Positions 14,829 to 21,867 of a stretch of DNA of 29,438 bases are shown here, piece by piece; position 1 is the stretch's first letter, and each line of letters starts with the position of its first letter. Source of the stretch: an uncultured Rivibacter sp. (GTDB lineage Bacteria > Pseudomonadota > Gammaproteobacteria > Burkholderiales > Burkholderiaceae); assembly GCA_946481025.1 (NCBI GenBank), contig CAMLNA010000045.1, forward strand, positions 1 to 29,438, written 5' to 3'. The notes below the pieces were generated by a model. The model was not told the origin of the DNA, did no database searches, and was given only the letters and a program-made list of their open reading frames with translations. The position numbers and the translations under genes are program-made.

Positions 14829-16285
14829 GACGCGGGCTCGCCGCGGCCGTCGTGCACGGCCCGCACCACGGTGACGGTGCACTCGGCCGCGGCCGAGACC
14901 TCGGAAGACACGCTGCCGAGGTAGCGCCGCAGCGTGGAGGCGCCGCGCGCGCCGATGATGATGTGGTCGACCTGGTTGCGCTGGGCATAGCCGAGCAGCG
15001 CGCCGGCGACGTCGGGCGACTCCAGCACCTGGCAGGTCACGCGATGGTCCTCGCGCCAGCCCAGCGCCTCGCGCAGGCCGTGCGCCCAGTGCTTGAGTTC
15101 GATGAGGCGCTGCATGTGCAGGTGGCGGCCCTGGGCATCGACGGTCTCGTCCATGCCGATGAGGTTGGTCTTGAGCACGCTCACGCAGGCGAGCCGCGCC
15201 GACGGCAGGCCGCCCAGCAGGCGCAGCACGTTGTCGCGCAGCGCAGCCGAAAGCTGCGGCGAGGCCGAGGTGTCCACCGCCGCCATGACCACCGGGTTGC
15301 GCTCGACCTGCGCATGAGCCGCCTGCTGCCGCACCGGCTCGGCGCCCGCGGCCTGCCACCAGCGCTTCATGCGCGTCCAGCGGCTGGCGGCCTGCAGGCG
15401 TTCGGCACGGGGGGTGAGCTCGACCTCGGCGGGGTTCTGCAGGTCGAAGGCCAGGTGCGCCGCGGTGGCGTAGCGGCGCTCGGCCTGCACTTCCAGGCAG
15501 CGCAGCACGACCTCCTGCAGCCACGGCGGGCAGTCCGGCCGCAGCGCGCGCGGCGGCACCGGCTCGGTGTAGAGCCGCTCGCGCAGCCCGCGCACGCTGG
15601 TGGGCGCGCCGAACGGCCGCTCGCCGGTGAGCAGGTGGTAGAGCATCACGCCCAGCGAAAACAGGTCGCTGCGCGGTTCGTCGCGCACGAACTGCACCTG
15701 CTCGGGCGACATGTACGGGCCGGTGCCCAGCGGCAGCAGGAATTCCTCGTCCAGCAGGTCGGGCAGCTGGTCGTGGTGCGACAGGCCGAAGTCGATCAGG
15801 ACCGCCTCGCCCCCGGGGCGGAACATCACGTTGCTCGGCTTCACGTCGAGGTGGATGACGTGCTGCCGGTGCAGCTCGTGCAGCGCCTGCGCGATGCGCA
15901 CGCCGGTGGCGACCACCTCCGCCAGCGGCAGCGGCGCGGCGTCGAGCCGCGGGCGCAGCGACTCGCCGGCGATGCGCTCCATCACGATCCAGGGGCGGCG
16001 CGTGTAGTCGCCGCGCGCAATGAAGCGCGGCACGTGCGGCCCCTGCAGCCGCGGCAGGATCATCTGCTCGACCTCGAAGCCGACGATGGCCGAGGCGTCG
16101 TCGCCGTCGCGCAGGTGCGGCGTCTTCATCAGCATCGGCAGGCTGTGCTGCGGGTGCGTGACGCTCCACAGCGTGGCCATGCCGCCCTGGTGCAGCCTTT
16201 CGCCGAGCACGAAGCCGTCGATCACGGCGCCCGGCTCGAACACCACGCCTGCCGCCGTACCGAGGCCGACCGCGCCGCCCGTCAT
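14825..16285 (-). CDS. Ser/Thr protein kinase fused to universal stress protein domain
   Basis: This encodes 486 residues. Residues 20-285 are a Hanks-type kinase: glycine loop GERLHQGGMATLW at 28-40, lysine K54 in MLMKTP, C-helix E71, catalytic loop HLDVKPSNV at 145-153 (D147, N152), DFGLS at 165-169, SPEQ at 193-196 and DLFSLGVMLYHLLTGERPF at 207-225. All catalytic residues are present. Residues 330-475 are a Usp domain with the ATP-binding pattern IIIGARGASTLRRYLGSVSS (443-462, GxxGx9GS). The linker 286-328 is polar with no membrane segment, so the protein is cytosolic. Similar fusions are annotated across Burkholderiales. The substrate is unknown. It lies three bases after a metallophosphoesterase gene and overlaps ykgJ-like by four. 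Confidence 0.95.
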   Translation of the reverse strand: MTGGAVGLGTAAGVVFEPGAVIDGFVLGERLHQGGMATLWSVTHPQHSLPMLMKTPHLRDGDDASAIVGFEVEQMILPRLQGPHVPRFIARGDYTRRPWIVMERIAGESLRPRLDAAPLPLAEVVATGVRIAQALHELHRQHVIHLDVKPSNVMFRPGGEAVLIDFGLSHHDQLPDLLDEEFLLPLGTGPYMSPEQVQFVRDEPRSDLFSLGVMLYHLLTGERPFGAPTSVRGLRERLYTEPVPPRALRPDCPPWLQEVVLRCLEVQAERRYATAAHLAFDLQNPAEVELTPRAERLQAASRWTRMKRWWQAAGAEPVRQQAAHAQVERNPVVMAAVDTSASPQLSAALRDNVLRLLGGLPSARLACVSVLKTNLIGMDETVDAQGRHLHMQRLIELKHWAHGLREALGWREDHRVTCQVLESPDVAGALLGYAQRNQVDHIIIGARGASTLRRYLGSVSSEVSAAAECTVTVVRAVHDGRGEPAS

Positions 16286-16288
16286 GGC

Positions 16289-17035
16289 TCAGACCCCGGT
16301 GCGCAGGCGTTCGGCCCAGCGCGACGGCAGGCCGGCGGCCAGCACCTTGGCGGCCGCGGTCTCGAAGTCGTAGGGCACGCGGTGCAGCACCAGCTCGAGC
16401 GACTCGGTGTCGAAGCTGGCCCAGCAGACGGCCGGGTTGGCGTCGCGCGGCTGGCCCGCCGACCCCGGGATCACCAGCCAGCGCCGCGTGGGCAGCAGCG
16501 GCACGGCCACGCCCGGCACCGGCTGGAAGTCGAGCACCTTGGCGGTGGCGGACATGTGGTACAGGCGCGGCTCGTGGACGTGCCCGCAGAAGGTGTAGAG
16601 GCGGTCGGTGGCCTGCAGGCTGCGCACCGCGTCGCCGCGGCTGTGGATGTAGCCCCATTCGGCCGGTGCCCAGGCGTTGGCATGCACGAACAGGCAGTGG
16701 CCGAGCGTGGCGGTGAGCGGCAGCGATCCCAGGAACTTCAGCTGCGACGCGTCGAGCTGCGAGCGGGTCCACTGCGAGGTGGCCGCGGCCTCCGGGTCCA
16801 TCGCGGCCGACGGTTCCCGCACGGTGGCGTTGTCGTGGTTGCCGAGCACCGCCAGCGCGCTCTCCTGCTCGACCAGGCTGCGCACCTGGTCGACCACCCA
16901 GGCCGGGTCGGCTCCGTAGCCGACGTAGTCGCCGATGAAGGCAAACCGGTCGACGCCGGCCGCCCGGGCCTGCGCCAGGCAGGTCTGCACCGCCTCGCGG
17001 TTGGCATGCAGGTCGGTGAGGATGGCGAGCTTCAT
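16289..17035 (-). CDS. Calcineurin-like metallophosphoesterase
   Basis: This encodes 248 residues. The five metal-binding blocks of the family are all present: DLH at 8-10, GDYVGYG at 35-41, GNHDN at 65-69, H118 in FVHANAW, and GHVHEPRLY at 151-159. This is the YfcE/DR1281-like type that acts on phosphoesters such as cyclic nucleotides or phosphoproteins; a substrate cannot be read from sequence. It ends three bases before the kinase-Usp gene starts, so one mRNA probably carries both. A kinase with an adjacent phosphoesterase suggests reversible phosphorylation, but this class is not a typical PPP protein phosphatase. It starts 25 bases after argF, so read-through from arginine genes is possible. 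Confidence 0.92.
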   Translation of the reverse strand: MKLAILTDLHANREAVQTCLAQARAAGVDRFAFIGDYVGYGADPAWVVDQVRSLVEQESALAVLGNHDNATVREPSAAMDPEAAATSQWTRSQLDASQLKFLGSLPLTATLGHCLFVHANAWAPAEWGYIHSRGDAVRSLQATDRLYTFCGHVHEPRLYHMSATAKVLDFQPVPGVAVPLLPTRRWLVIPGSAGQPRDANPAVCWASFDTESLELVLHRVPYDFETAAAKVLAAGLPSRWAERLRTGV

Positions 17036-17060
17036 GGACTGCCGGGCCCGCGACGTGGGG

Positions 17061-17999
17061 TCAGCCGATGCGTCCCAGCAGCAGGTATTCCATCAGGGCC
17101 TTCTGCACGTGCATCCGGTTCTCTGCTTCATCCCATACCACCGACTGCGGCCCGTCGATCACCTCGGCGGCCACTTCCTCGCCGCGATGTGCCGGCAGGC
17201 AGTGCATGAACAGCGCATCCTTGCGCGCCACGCCCATCATCTCGGCGTCGACGCACCAGTCGGCGAAGGCCTTGCGGCGCTCCTCGTTCTCGGCCTCGTA
17301 GCCCATGCTGGTCCACACGTCGGTGGTCACGAGGTGGGCGCCCCGGCAGGCGTCCATCGGGTCCTTGAAGACCTTGTAGCAGCCGGTGTCGGAGATGCCG
17401 GCCACGGCGGGGTCGATGCCGTAGCCGCTGGGGGTGCTCACGTGCACGGTGAAGCCCAGGATCTCGGCGGCCTGCAGCCAGGTGTTGGCCATGTTGTTGC
17501 CGTCGCCCACCCAGGCCACCACCTTGCCCTGCAGGGCGCCGCGGTGCTCGATGTAGGTGAACAGGTCCGCGAGGATCTGGCAGGGGTGGAACTCGTTGGT
17601 GAGGCCGTTGATCACCGGCACGCGCGAGTGCGCGGCGAAGCGTTCGATCTTGGCCTGCTCGAAGGTGCGGATCATCACCAGGTCGACCATGCGGCTGATG
17701 ACGCGCGCCGAGTCTTCCACCGGCTCGGCCCGGCCCAGCTGGCTGTCGCCGGTGGTGAGGTGCACCACCGAGCCGCCCATCTGGTACATGCCGGCCTCGA
17801 AGCTCACGCGGGTGCGCGTGCTGGCCTTCTCGAAGATCATCGCCAGCGTGCGGTCGACCAGCGGCTGGTACTTCTCGTAGTTCTTGAAGCGCTTCTTGAT
17901 GATGGCGGTGCGCTCGAACAGGTAGGCGTATTCCTCGGCGCGGAAGTCCTTGAACTGCAGGTAGTGCTTGCTGAGAGTCTGGCCGGGTTTCATGTTCAT
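17061..17999 (-). CDS. argF: Ornithine carbamoyltransferase
   Basis: ArgF joins ornithine and carbamoyl phosphate to give citrulline in arginine synthesis. This encodes 312 residues. Carbamoyl-phosphate-binding STRTR is at 60-64, HPCQ at 138-141, the ornithine loop DVWTSMG at 227-233 and HCLPAHRG at 266-273, all intact. Two ATGs lie close together (17999 and 17993), and either gives a plausible start; I took the first. It follows argD with only five bases between, so the two form an operon whose leader contains a terminator-like hairpin. The long upstream in-frame extension is shadow sequence across argD. Confidence 0.97.
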   Translation of the reverse strand: MNMKPGQTLSKHYLQFKDFRAEEYAYLFERTAIIKKRFKNYEKYQPLVDRTLAMIFEKASTRTRVSFEAGMYQMGGSVVHLTTGDSQLGRAEPVEDSARVISRMVDLVMIRTFEQAKIERFAAHSRVPVINGLTNEFHPCQILADLFTYIEHRGALQGKVVAWVGDGNNMANTWLQAAEILGFTVHVSTPSGYGIDPAVAGISDTGCYKVFKDPMDACRGAHLVTTDVWTSMGYEAENEERRKAFADWCVDAEMMGVARKDALFMHCLPAHRGEEVAAEVIDGPQSVVWDEAENRMHVQKALMEYLLLGRIG

Positions 18000-18004
18000 C
18001 GCGC

Positions 18005-19213
18005 TCAGGCAGCCGGCTTGGCGGCGAGGAAGTCCTTGATCAGGGGCACCAGGCGGGTGACGATCTCGCGCGCCTCGGCCTCGGTCAGGATGAGCGCCGG
18101 CAGCAGGCGCACCACCTTGTCGGCCGTCACGCTGATCAGCAGCCCGGCCTCGGCGGCGCGGCCCAGCAGCTCGCCGCAGGGGCGGTCGAGCTCGATGCCG
18201 ATCATCAGGCCCTGGCCGCGGATTTCCACCACGCCCGGGTTGCCGGCGAACTCGCGCTCGAACTCGGCCTTCAGCAAAGCACCCTGGCGAGCGGCGTTGT
18301 CGAGCAGCTTGTCCTCTTCCATGATGCGCAACGTCTCGAGGCCGGCGCGCATGGCCAGCGGGTTGCCGCCGAAGGTGGTGCCGTGGTTGCCCGGACCCAG
18401 CACGTTGGCGGCCTTCGGCCCGCAGACGATGGCGCCCACCGGCACGCCGCCGGCCAGGCCCTTGGCCAGCGGCATCACGTCGGGCTTGATGCCGGCCCAC
18501 TGGTGCGCGAACCACTTGCCGGTGCGGCCGACACCGCACTGCACCTCGTCGATCATGAGCAGCCAGCCGCGCTGGTCGCAGATGCGGCGCACCGCCTGGA
18601 GGTATTCCGCGCGCGCGGGATTGATGCCGCCTTCGCCCTGGATGGTCTCGAGGAACACCGCCACCACGTTGGGCCGCGTCTTGGCCACTTCCTCCACGGC
18701 TGCGATGTCGTTCAGCGGCACCCGCACGAACCCCGGCACCAGCGGTTCGAAGCCCTTCTGCACCTTGGCATTGCCGGTGGCCGACAGCGTGGCGATCGAG
18801 CGGCCGTGGAAGGCGCGTTCGTAGACCACGATCTCCGGCAGCTCGATGCCCTTGTCGTGGCCGTACTTGCGGGCGATCTTGATGGCGCCCTCGTTGGCTT
18901 CGAGCCCCGAGTTGCCGAAGAACACATTCGACAGGCCCGACAGCTCGCACAGCTTGGCGGCGAGCTGCTCCTGCAGGGGCATCTGGTAGTAGTTGGAGCA
19001 GTGGATCAGCCTGGCCACCTGGTCCTGCAGCGCCGGCACCAGCTTCGGGTGTGCGTGGCCGAGCGTGTTGACCGCGATGCCGGCGAGCGCGTCGAGGTAC
19101 TCGCGCCCCTGCGTGTCCCACACGCGGACGCCTCGGCCATGCGACAGCGCAAACGGCAGGCGGCCGTAGGTGTTCATCACGTGGGAGGCGCTCGGGGTCA
19201 CGGTGTCGGTCAT
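18005..19213 (-). CDS. argD: Acetylornithine aminotransferase
   Basis: ArgD is a class III PLP aminotransferase that makes N-acetylornithine in arginine synthesis (and may act on succinyldiaminopimelate in lysine synthesis). This encodes 402 residues. Motifs include NTYGRLPFALSHGRG at 14-28, NSGLEANEGAIKIARKYG at 101-118, AFHGRSIATLSATG at 134-147, the aspartate-containing LMIDEVQCGVGRTGKWFAHQ at 219-238, and PLAKGLAGGVPVGA with the Schiff-base lysine K251. GTTFGGNPLA supplies the phosphate site. The start at 19213 has GGAG seven bases upstream. It is the first gene of argD-argF. The leader holds a -10 box, a palindrome and a hairpin, listed separately. Confidence 0.97.
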   Translation of the reverse strand: MTDTVTPSASHVMNTYGRLPFALSHGRGVRVWDTQGREYLDALAGIAVNTLGHAHPKLVPALQDQVARLIHCSNYYQMPLQEQLAAKLCELSGLSNVFFGNSGLEANEGAIKIARKYGHDKGIELPEIVVYERAFHGRSIATLSATGNAKVQKGFEPLVPGFVRVPLNDIAAVEEVAKTRPNVVAVFLETIQGEGGINPARAEYLQAVRRICDQRGWLLMIDEVQCGVGRTGKWFAHQWAGIKPDVMPLAKGLAGGVPVGAIVCGPKAANVLGPGNHGTTFGGNPLAMRAGLETLRIMEEDKLLDNAARQGALLKAEFEREFAGNPGVVEIRGQGLMIGIELDRPCGELLGRAAEAGLLISVTADKVVRLLPALILTEAEAREIVTRLVPLIKDFLAAKPAA

Positions 19214-19260
19214 CGTCTGGCTCCAAAAGAAAAGGGCGCGGACCGGAAGAGGGGCCGCGC
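19214..19260 (-). promoter_or_regulatory. Terminator-like hairpin in the argD leader
   Basis: On the minus strand GGCGCGG and CCGCGCC pair across a 13-base interval that can add two more G-C pairs, followed at once by CTTTTCTTTT and then the GGAG of argD. This is the shape of an intrinsic terminator, placed between the likely promoter and the argD start. It may attenuate transcription or protect the 5' end of the mRNA. Confidence 0.5.
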
Positions 19261-19267
19261 CTGCAAC

Positions 19268-19273
19268 ATTCTA
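19268..19273 (-). promoter_or_regulatory. Candidate argD -10 box
   Basis: TAGAAT on the minus strand is five of six to the sigma-70 consensus. The predicted start near 19261 would put the leader hairpin at the very 5' end of the argD-argF mRNA. No good -35 is seen. A perfect inverted repeat at 19281-19292 overlaps the region where the -35 would be. Confidence 0.45.
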
Positions 19274-19280
19274 AGAGTGC

Positions 19281-19292
19281 GTGATGAATCAC
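19281..19292. repeat. Operator-like palindrome upstream of argD
   Basis: GTGAT and ATCAC arms separated by two bases form a perfect inverted repeat, centred 16 bases upstream of the candidate argD -10 box. It lies between the divergent argD and DUF3579 genes and could bind a regulator of either. It does not match the E. coli ArgR box closely. Confidence 0.35.
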
Positions 19293-19380
19293 CCGCGGCC
19301 ATGCGCGCCCGGTTCCGGCAGGCTGTTGCGCTGCAGCACAATACGCGTTTCGCGTTCGCGCTCCGCCTGTCCGCCGTACC

Positions 19381-19719
19381 GTGTCCACGCCGCCGTCCAA
19401 ACCCCGCGAAGTTTTCATCCAGGGCCTCACCAGGGACGGCAAGACCTTCCGGCCGAGCGACTGGGCCGAGCGCCTGGCGGGCGCCATGTCCTGCTTCCGG
19501 CCCGGCGGCGGCCTGCGCGGGCCGGGGGCGCACATCGGCTACTCGCCCTACTGCGTGCCCACGGTGATCGACGGCGTGAAATGCGTGGTGGTCAACGAGG
19601 CGCTGCGGGACATCGAGGTGATGGCCTGGGACTTCGTGATGAACTTCGCCCGGGACAACAACCTGCAGGTCATCGAGGCCTGCCTGCTGCCCGAGCCCGG
19701 GCAGCCCCGCCACAAATGA
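19381..19719 (+). CDS. DUF3579 family protein
   Basis: This encodes 112 residues from a GTG start at 19381. The core VFIQGLTRDGKTFRPSDWAERL at 11-32, YSPYCVPTVIDGVKCVVVNEAL at 54-75 and VMAWDFVMNFARDNNLQVIEAC at 80-101 matches the DUF3579 family found in betaproteobacteria. Its function is unknown. It is small, soluble and without signal or membrane segments. Its place between argD (divergent) and rpsT (convergent) is a conserved neighbourhood in Burkholderiales. No convincing ribosome-binding site precedes the GTG, and no in-frame ATG lies nearby upstream, so the start is less certain than the reading frame. Confidence 0.9.
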   Translation: MSTPPSKPREVFIQGLTRDGKTFRPSDWAERLAGAMSCFRPGGGLRGPGAHIGYSPYCVPTVIDGVKCVVVNEALRDIEVMAWDFVMNFARDNNLQVIEACLLPEPGQPRHK

Positions 19720-19720
19720 A

Positions 19721-19742
19721 AAGGCCCGCTTGCGCGGGCCTT
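19721..19742 (-). terminator. Intrinsic terminator of rpsT
   Basis: AAGGCCCGC and GCGGGCCTT form a perfect nine-base-pair stem with a four-base loop. On the minus strand the stem runs into TTTT, fitting a rho-independent terminator for rpsT, 20 bases after its stop. The same hairpin lies two bases past the DUF3579 stop and could act on both convergent genes, though the plus side has no T-run. Confidence 0.85.
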
Positions 19743-19762
19743 CGTTCACCTGGGATTCGGGT

Positions 19763-20059
19763 TCAGGCAGCCAGCGCCTTGACCTTGGCAGACAGGCGGC
19801 TCTTGTAGCGAGCGGCCTTGTTCTTGTGGAAGATGCCCTTGTCGGCGATCGAGTCGATCACGCTCTGGGCGGACTTGAAGGTTTCAGCAGCCTTGCTCTT
19901 GTCGCCGGCCGACACGGCCTTCAGCACGCCCTTGATGGCGGTGCGGAACTTCGAGCGCAGGGAGGAATTCGCCGCGTTCAGCTTGACGTCCTGACGCGCG
20001 CGCTTGCGGCCCGACGCCAGTCGAACCGTCTTTTTCTTGGCTTTGGAGGAGGTGGCCAT
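19763..20059 (-). CDS. rpsT: Small ribosomal subunit protein S20
   Basis: S20 binds 16S rRNA early in assembly of the 30S subunit. The 98 residues are strongly basic and helical, beginning [23 protein letters not shown] and containing [15 protein letters not shown] at 31-45 and [23 protein letters not shown] near the C terminus, all family hallmarks. The length is slightly above the E. coli protein, as is usual in Burkholderiales. It is transcribed alone, with an extended -10 promoter upstream and an intrinsic terminator downstream. The ATG at 20059 is preceded by a weak GGGGT. Divergent from murJ. Confidence 0.98.
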   Translation of the reverse strand: MATSSKAKKKTVRLASGRKRARQDVKLNAANSSLRSKFRTAIKGVLKAVSAGDKSKAAETFKSAQSVIDSIADKGIFHKNKAARYKSRLSAKVKALAA

Positions 20060-20098
20060 GTGTGTATTTACCCCAGGTGAACGGCTGGAAAGCCGGCG

Positions 20099-20104
20099 AG
20101 TGTA
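20099..20104 (-). promoter_or_regulatory. rpsT extended -10 promoter element
   Basis: On the minus strand TGCTACACT gives a -10 TACACT with the TG of an extended -10 one base upstream. It lies 40 bases before the rpsT start. The -35 region is poor, as is common for extended -10 promoters. Confidence 0.55.
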
Positions 20105-20158
20105 GCACGCAACGCCTGCTTCCGATAGCCGGCCGTCGAGGCGTTAGTAGGCACTTCC

Positions 20159-20164
20159 TATAAT
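20159..20164 (+). promoter_or_regulatory. murJ -10 promoter element
   Basis: TATAAT is a perfect sigma-70 -10 hexamer 54 bases upstream of the murJ ATG, in otherwise GC-rich DNA. No clear -35 at 16-18 bases is visible. The leader that follows has no obvious structure. Confidence 0.6.
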
Positions 20165-20218
20165 CGCGCCCGCTTTCGTCCCGGCCGGGACCGCCTGCGA
20201 CCGAAAAGAACCTGCCGA

Positions 20219-21784
20219 ATGAACCTGCTGCGCGCCGCTTCCCTGGTTTCCCTGCTCACCCTGGCGTCGCGCATCACGGGGCTCGTACGCGAGCAGATGG
20301 TGGCGGCGGCTTTCGGGGCCAGCGCGATGACCGACGCCTTCAACGTGGCGTTCCGCATCCCCAATCTGCTGCGGCGGCTGTTCGCCGAAGGCGCGTTTTC
20401 GCAGGCCTTCGTCCCCATCCTGGCGGCCAGCCGCGCCGCCGAGGGCGACGAGACCACCCACCGGCTGATCGACGCGGTGGCCACCGTGCTGTTCTGGGCC
20501 CTGCTGGTCACCTGCGTGCTGGGGGTGGTGGGGGCGCCGCTGCTGGTGCTGCTCATCGGCGAGGGCCTGCGCCAGAGCGGCGGCTTCGACGTGGCCACCG
20601 GGCTCACCCGCTGGATGTTCCCCTACATCGGCTTCATGTCGCTGGTGGCGCTGTCGGCCGGCATCCTGAACACCTGGAAGCGCTTCGCGGTGCCCGCCGC
20701 CACCCCGGTGCTGCTGAACCTGAGTTTCATCGCGGCGGCCTGGCTGCTGGTGCCGCGTTTCCAGGGCTGGGGCATCGAGCCCATCTATGCGCTGGCGGCC
20801 GGCGTCATGGTGGGCGGGCTGCTGCAGCTGGCCGTGCAGGTGCCGGCGCTGCTGAAGATCGGTGCGTTGCCGCGCATCGGGCTGGGCCCGCGGGCCATTC
20901 GCGCGGCCTGGTCGCACGACGGCGTGCATCGCGTGCTCAGGCAGATGGCCCCTGCGCTGCTGGGCGTGTCGGTCGCCCAGATCTCGCTGCTGATCAACAC
21001 GCAGATCGCCACCCAGCTCGGCGCTGGTGCCGTGTCGTGGCTCACCTATGCCGACCGGCTGATGGAGTTCCCGACGGCGCTGCTCGGCGTCGCGCTGGGC
21101 GTGGTGCTGCTGCCCCAGCTGTCGGCCGCCCAGGCCCGGGACGACGCCGCCGGCTACTCGGCCCTGCTCGACTGGGGCCTGCGCCTCGTGGTGCTGCTGG
21201 CCTTGCCTTGCGCGGTGGCCCTGCTGGTCATTCCGCAGGCGCTGGTGTCGGTGCTCTACCACCGGGGTGCCTTCGGCGCGCACGACGTGCAGCAGACGGT
21301 GGTCGCCCTGATGGGCTACGGCGCCGGACTCATGGGGCTGGTCGGCCTCAAGGTGGTGGCGCCGGGCTACTACGCCAGGCAGGACATCCGCACGCCGGTA
21401 CGGGTGGCGGTGGTGGTGCTGGTGCTCACGCAGCTGATGAACCTGGTGTTCGTGCCGAAGCTGGGCCACGCAGGATTGGCACTTTCGATCGGCGTGGCTG
21501 CCTTGATCAACGCAGGCTGGCTGCTGTGGGGCCTGCGGCGGCGCGGCAGCTACCAGCCGCTGCCGGGATGGCCCGGCTTCGGGCTGCGGGTGCTGGTGGC
21601 CGCCGGCGTGATGGGCGCGGGGCTGCTGTGGGCCTCGCGGCGTTTCGACTGGGTGGCGCTGGGCGCCAACGAGCTGCTGCGCGCCGGCTGGCTGGCCGCG
21701 GTGATCCTGGGAGCCGTGGTCGTCTACTTCACCGTGCTGGCTGCCAGCGGCCTGCGGATCAAGGCCTTCATCAAGCGAGCCTGA
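20219..21784 (+). CDS. murJ: Lipid II flippase MurJ
   Basis: MurJ (MviN) moves lipid II across the inner membrane for peptidoglycan synthesis. The 521-residue, multi-pass protein has about 14 hydrophobic segments, the length and layout of the MOP-superfamily flippase. The N-terminal block SRITGLVREQMVAAAFGASAMTDAFNVAFRIPNLLRRLFAEGAFSQAFVP spans 17-66, and the functional charged residues R24, D39 and R52 stand at the same numbers as in the E. coli protein. ATG 20219 gives this expected N terminus; the ribosome-binding site is weak. It is divergent from rpsT, and the SirB1-like gene follows after 83 bases. Confidence 0.97.
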   Translation: MNLLRAASLVSLLTLASRITGLVREQMVAAAFGASAMTDAFNVAFRIPNLLRRLFAEGAFSQAFVPILAASRAAEGDETTHRLIDAVATVLFWALLVTCVLGVVGAPLLVLLIGEGLRQSGGFDVATGLTRWMFPYIGFMSLVALSAGILNTWKRFAVPAATPVLLNLSFIAAAWLLVPRFQGWGIEPIYALAAGVMVGGLLQLAVQVPALLKIGALPRIGLGPRAIRAAWSHDGVHRVLRQMAPALLGVSVAQISLLINTQIATQLGAGAVSWLTYADRLMEFPTALLGVALGVVLLPQLSAAQARDDAAGYSALLDWGLRLVVLLALPCAVALLVIPQALVSVLYHRGAFGAHDVQQTVVALMGYGAGLMGLVGLKVVAPGYYARQDIRTPVRVAVVVLVLTQLMNLVFVPKLGHAGLALSIGVAALINAGWLLWGLRRRGSYQPLPGWPGFGLRVLVAAGVMGAGLLWASRRFDWVALGANELLRAGWLAAVILGAVVVYFTVLAASGLRIKAFIKRA

Positions 21785-21855
21785 GCCCGCGGGCCGGTCC
21801 CGGTCTCAATCTGTTTCTGCGGGTTGCCGCCCCTCCTGCTGCAGCAGCAGCGACC

Positions 21856-21861
21856 TACACT
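21856..21861 (+). promoter_or_regulatory. -10 box six bases before the SirB1-like start
   Basis: TACACT ends six bases before the ATG at 21868. A start of transcription seven bases downstream of the hexamer would fall on the A of ATG, giving a leaderless mRNA. No Shine-Dalgarno sequence is seen. The same spacing occurs at the deoxynucleoside kinase gene. Confidence 0.4.
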
Positions 21862-21867
21862 GAACCC

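Noticed and set aside
14852..17209. Long plus-strand open frame opposite the kinase and phosphoesterase
   Set aside because: Histidine- and arginine-rich shadow sequence; every catalytic motif lies on the minus strand.
20144..21469. Minus-strand frame opposite murJ
   Set aside because: Gln/His/Arg-rich antisense shadow; murJ is certain.
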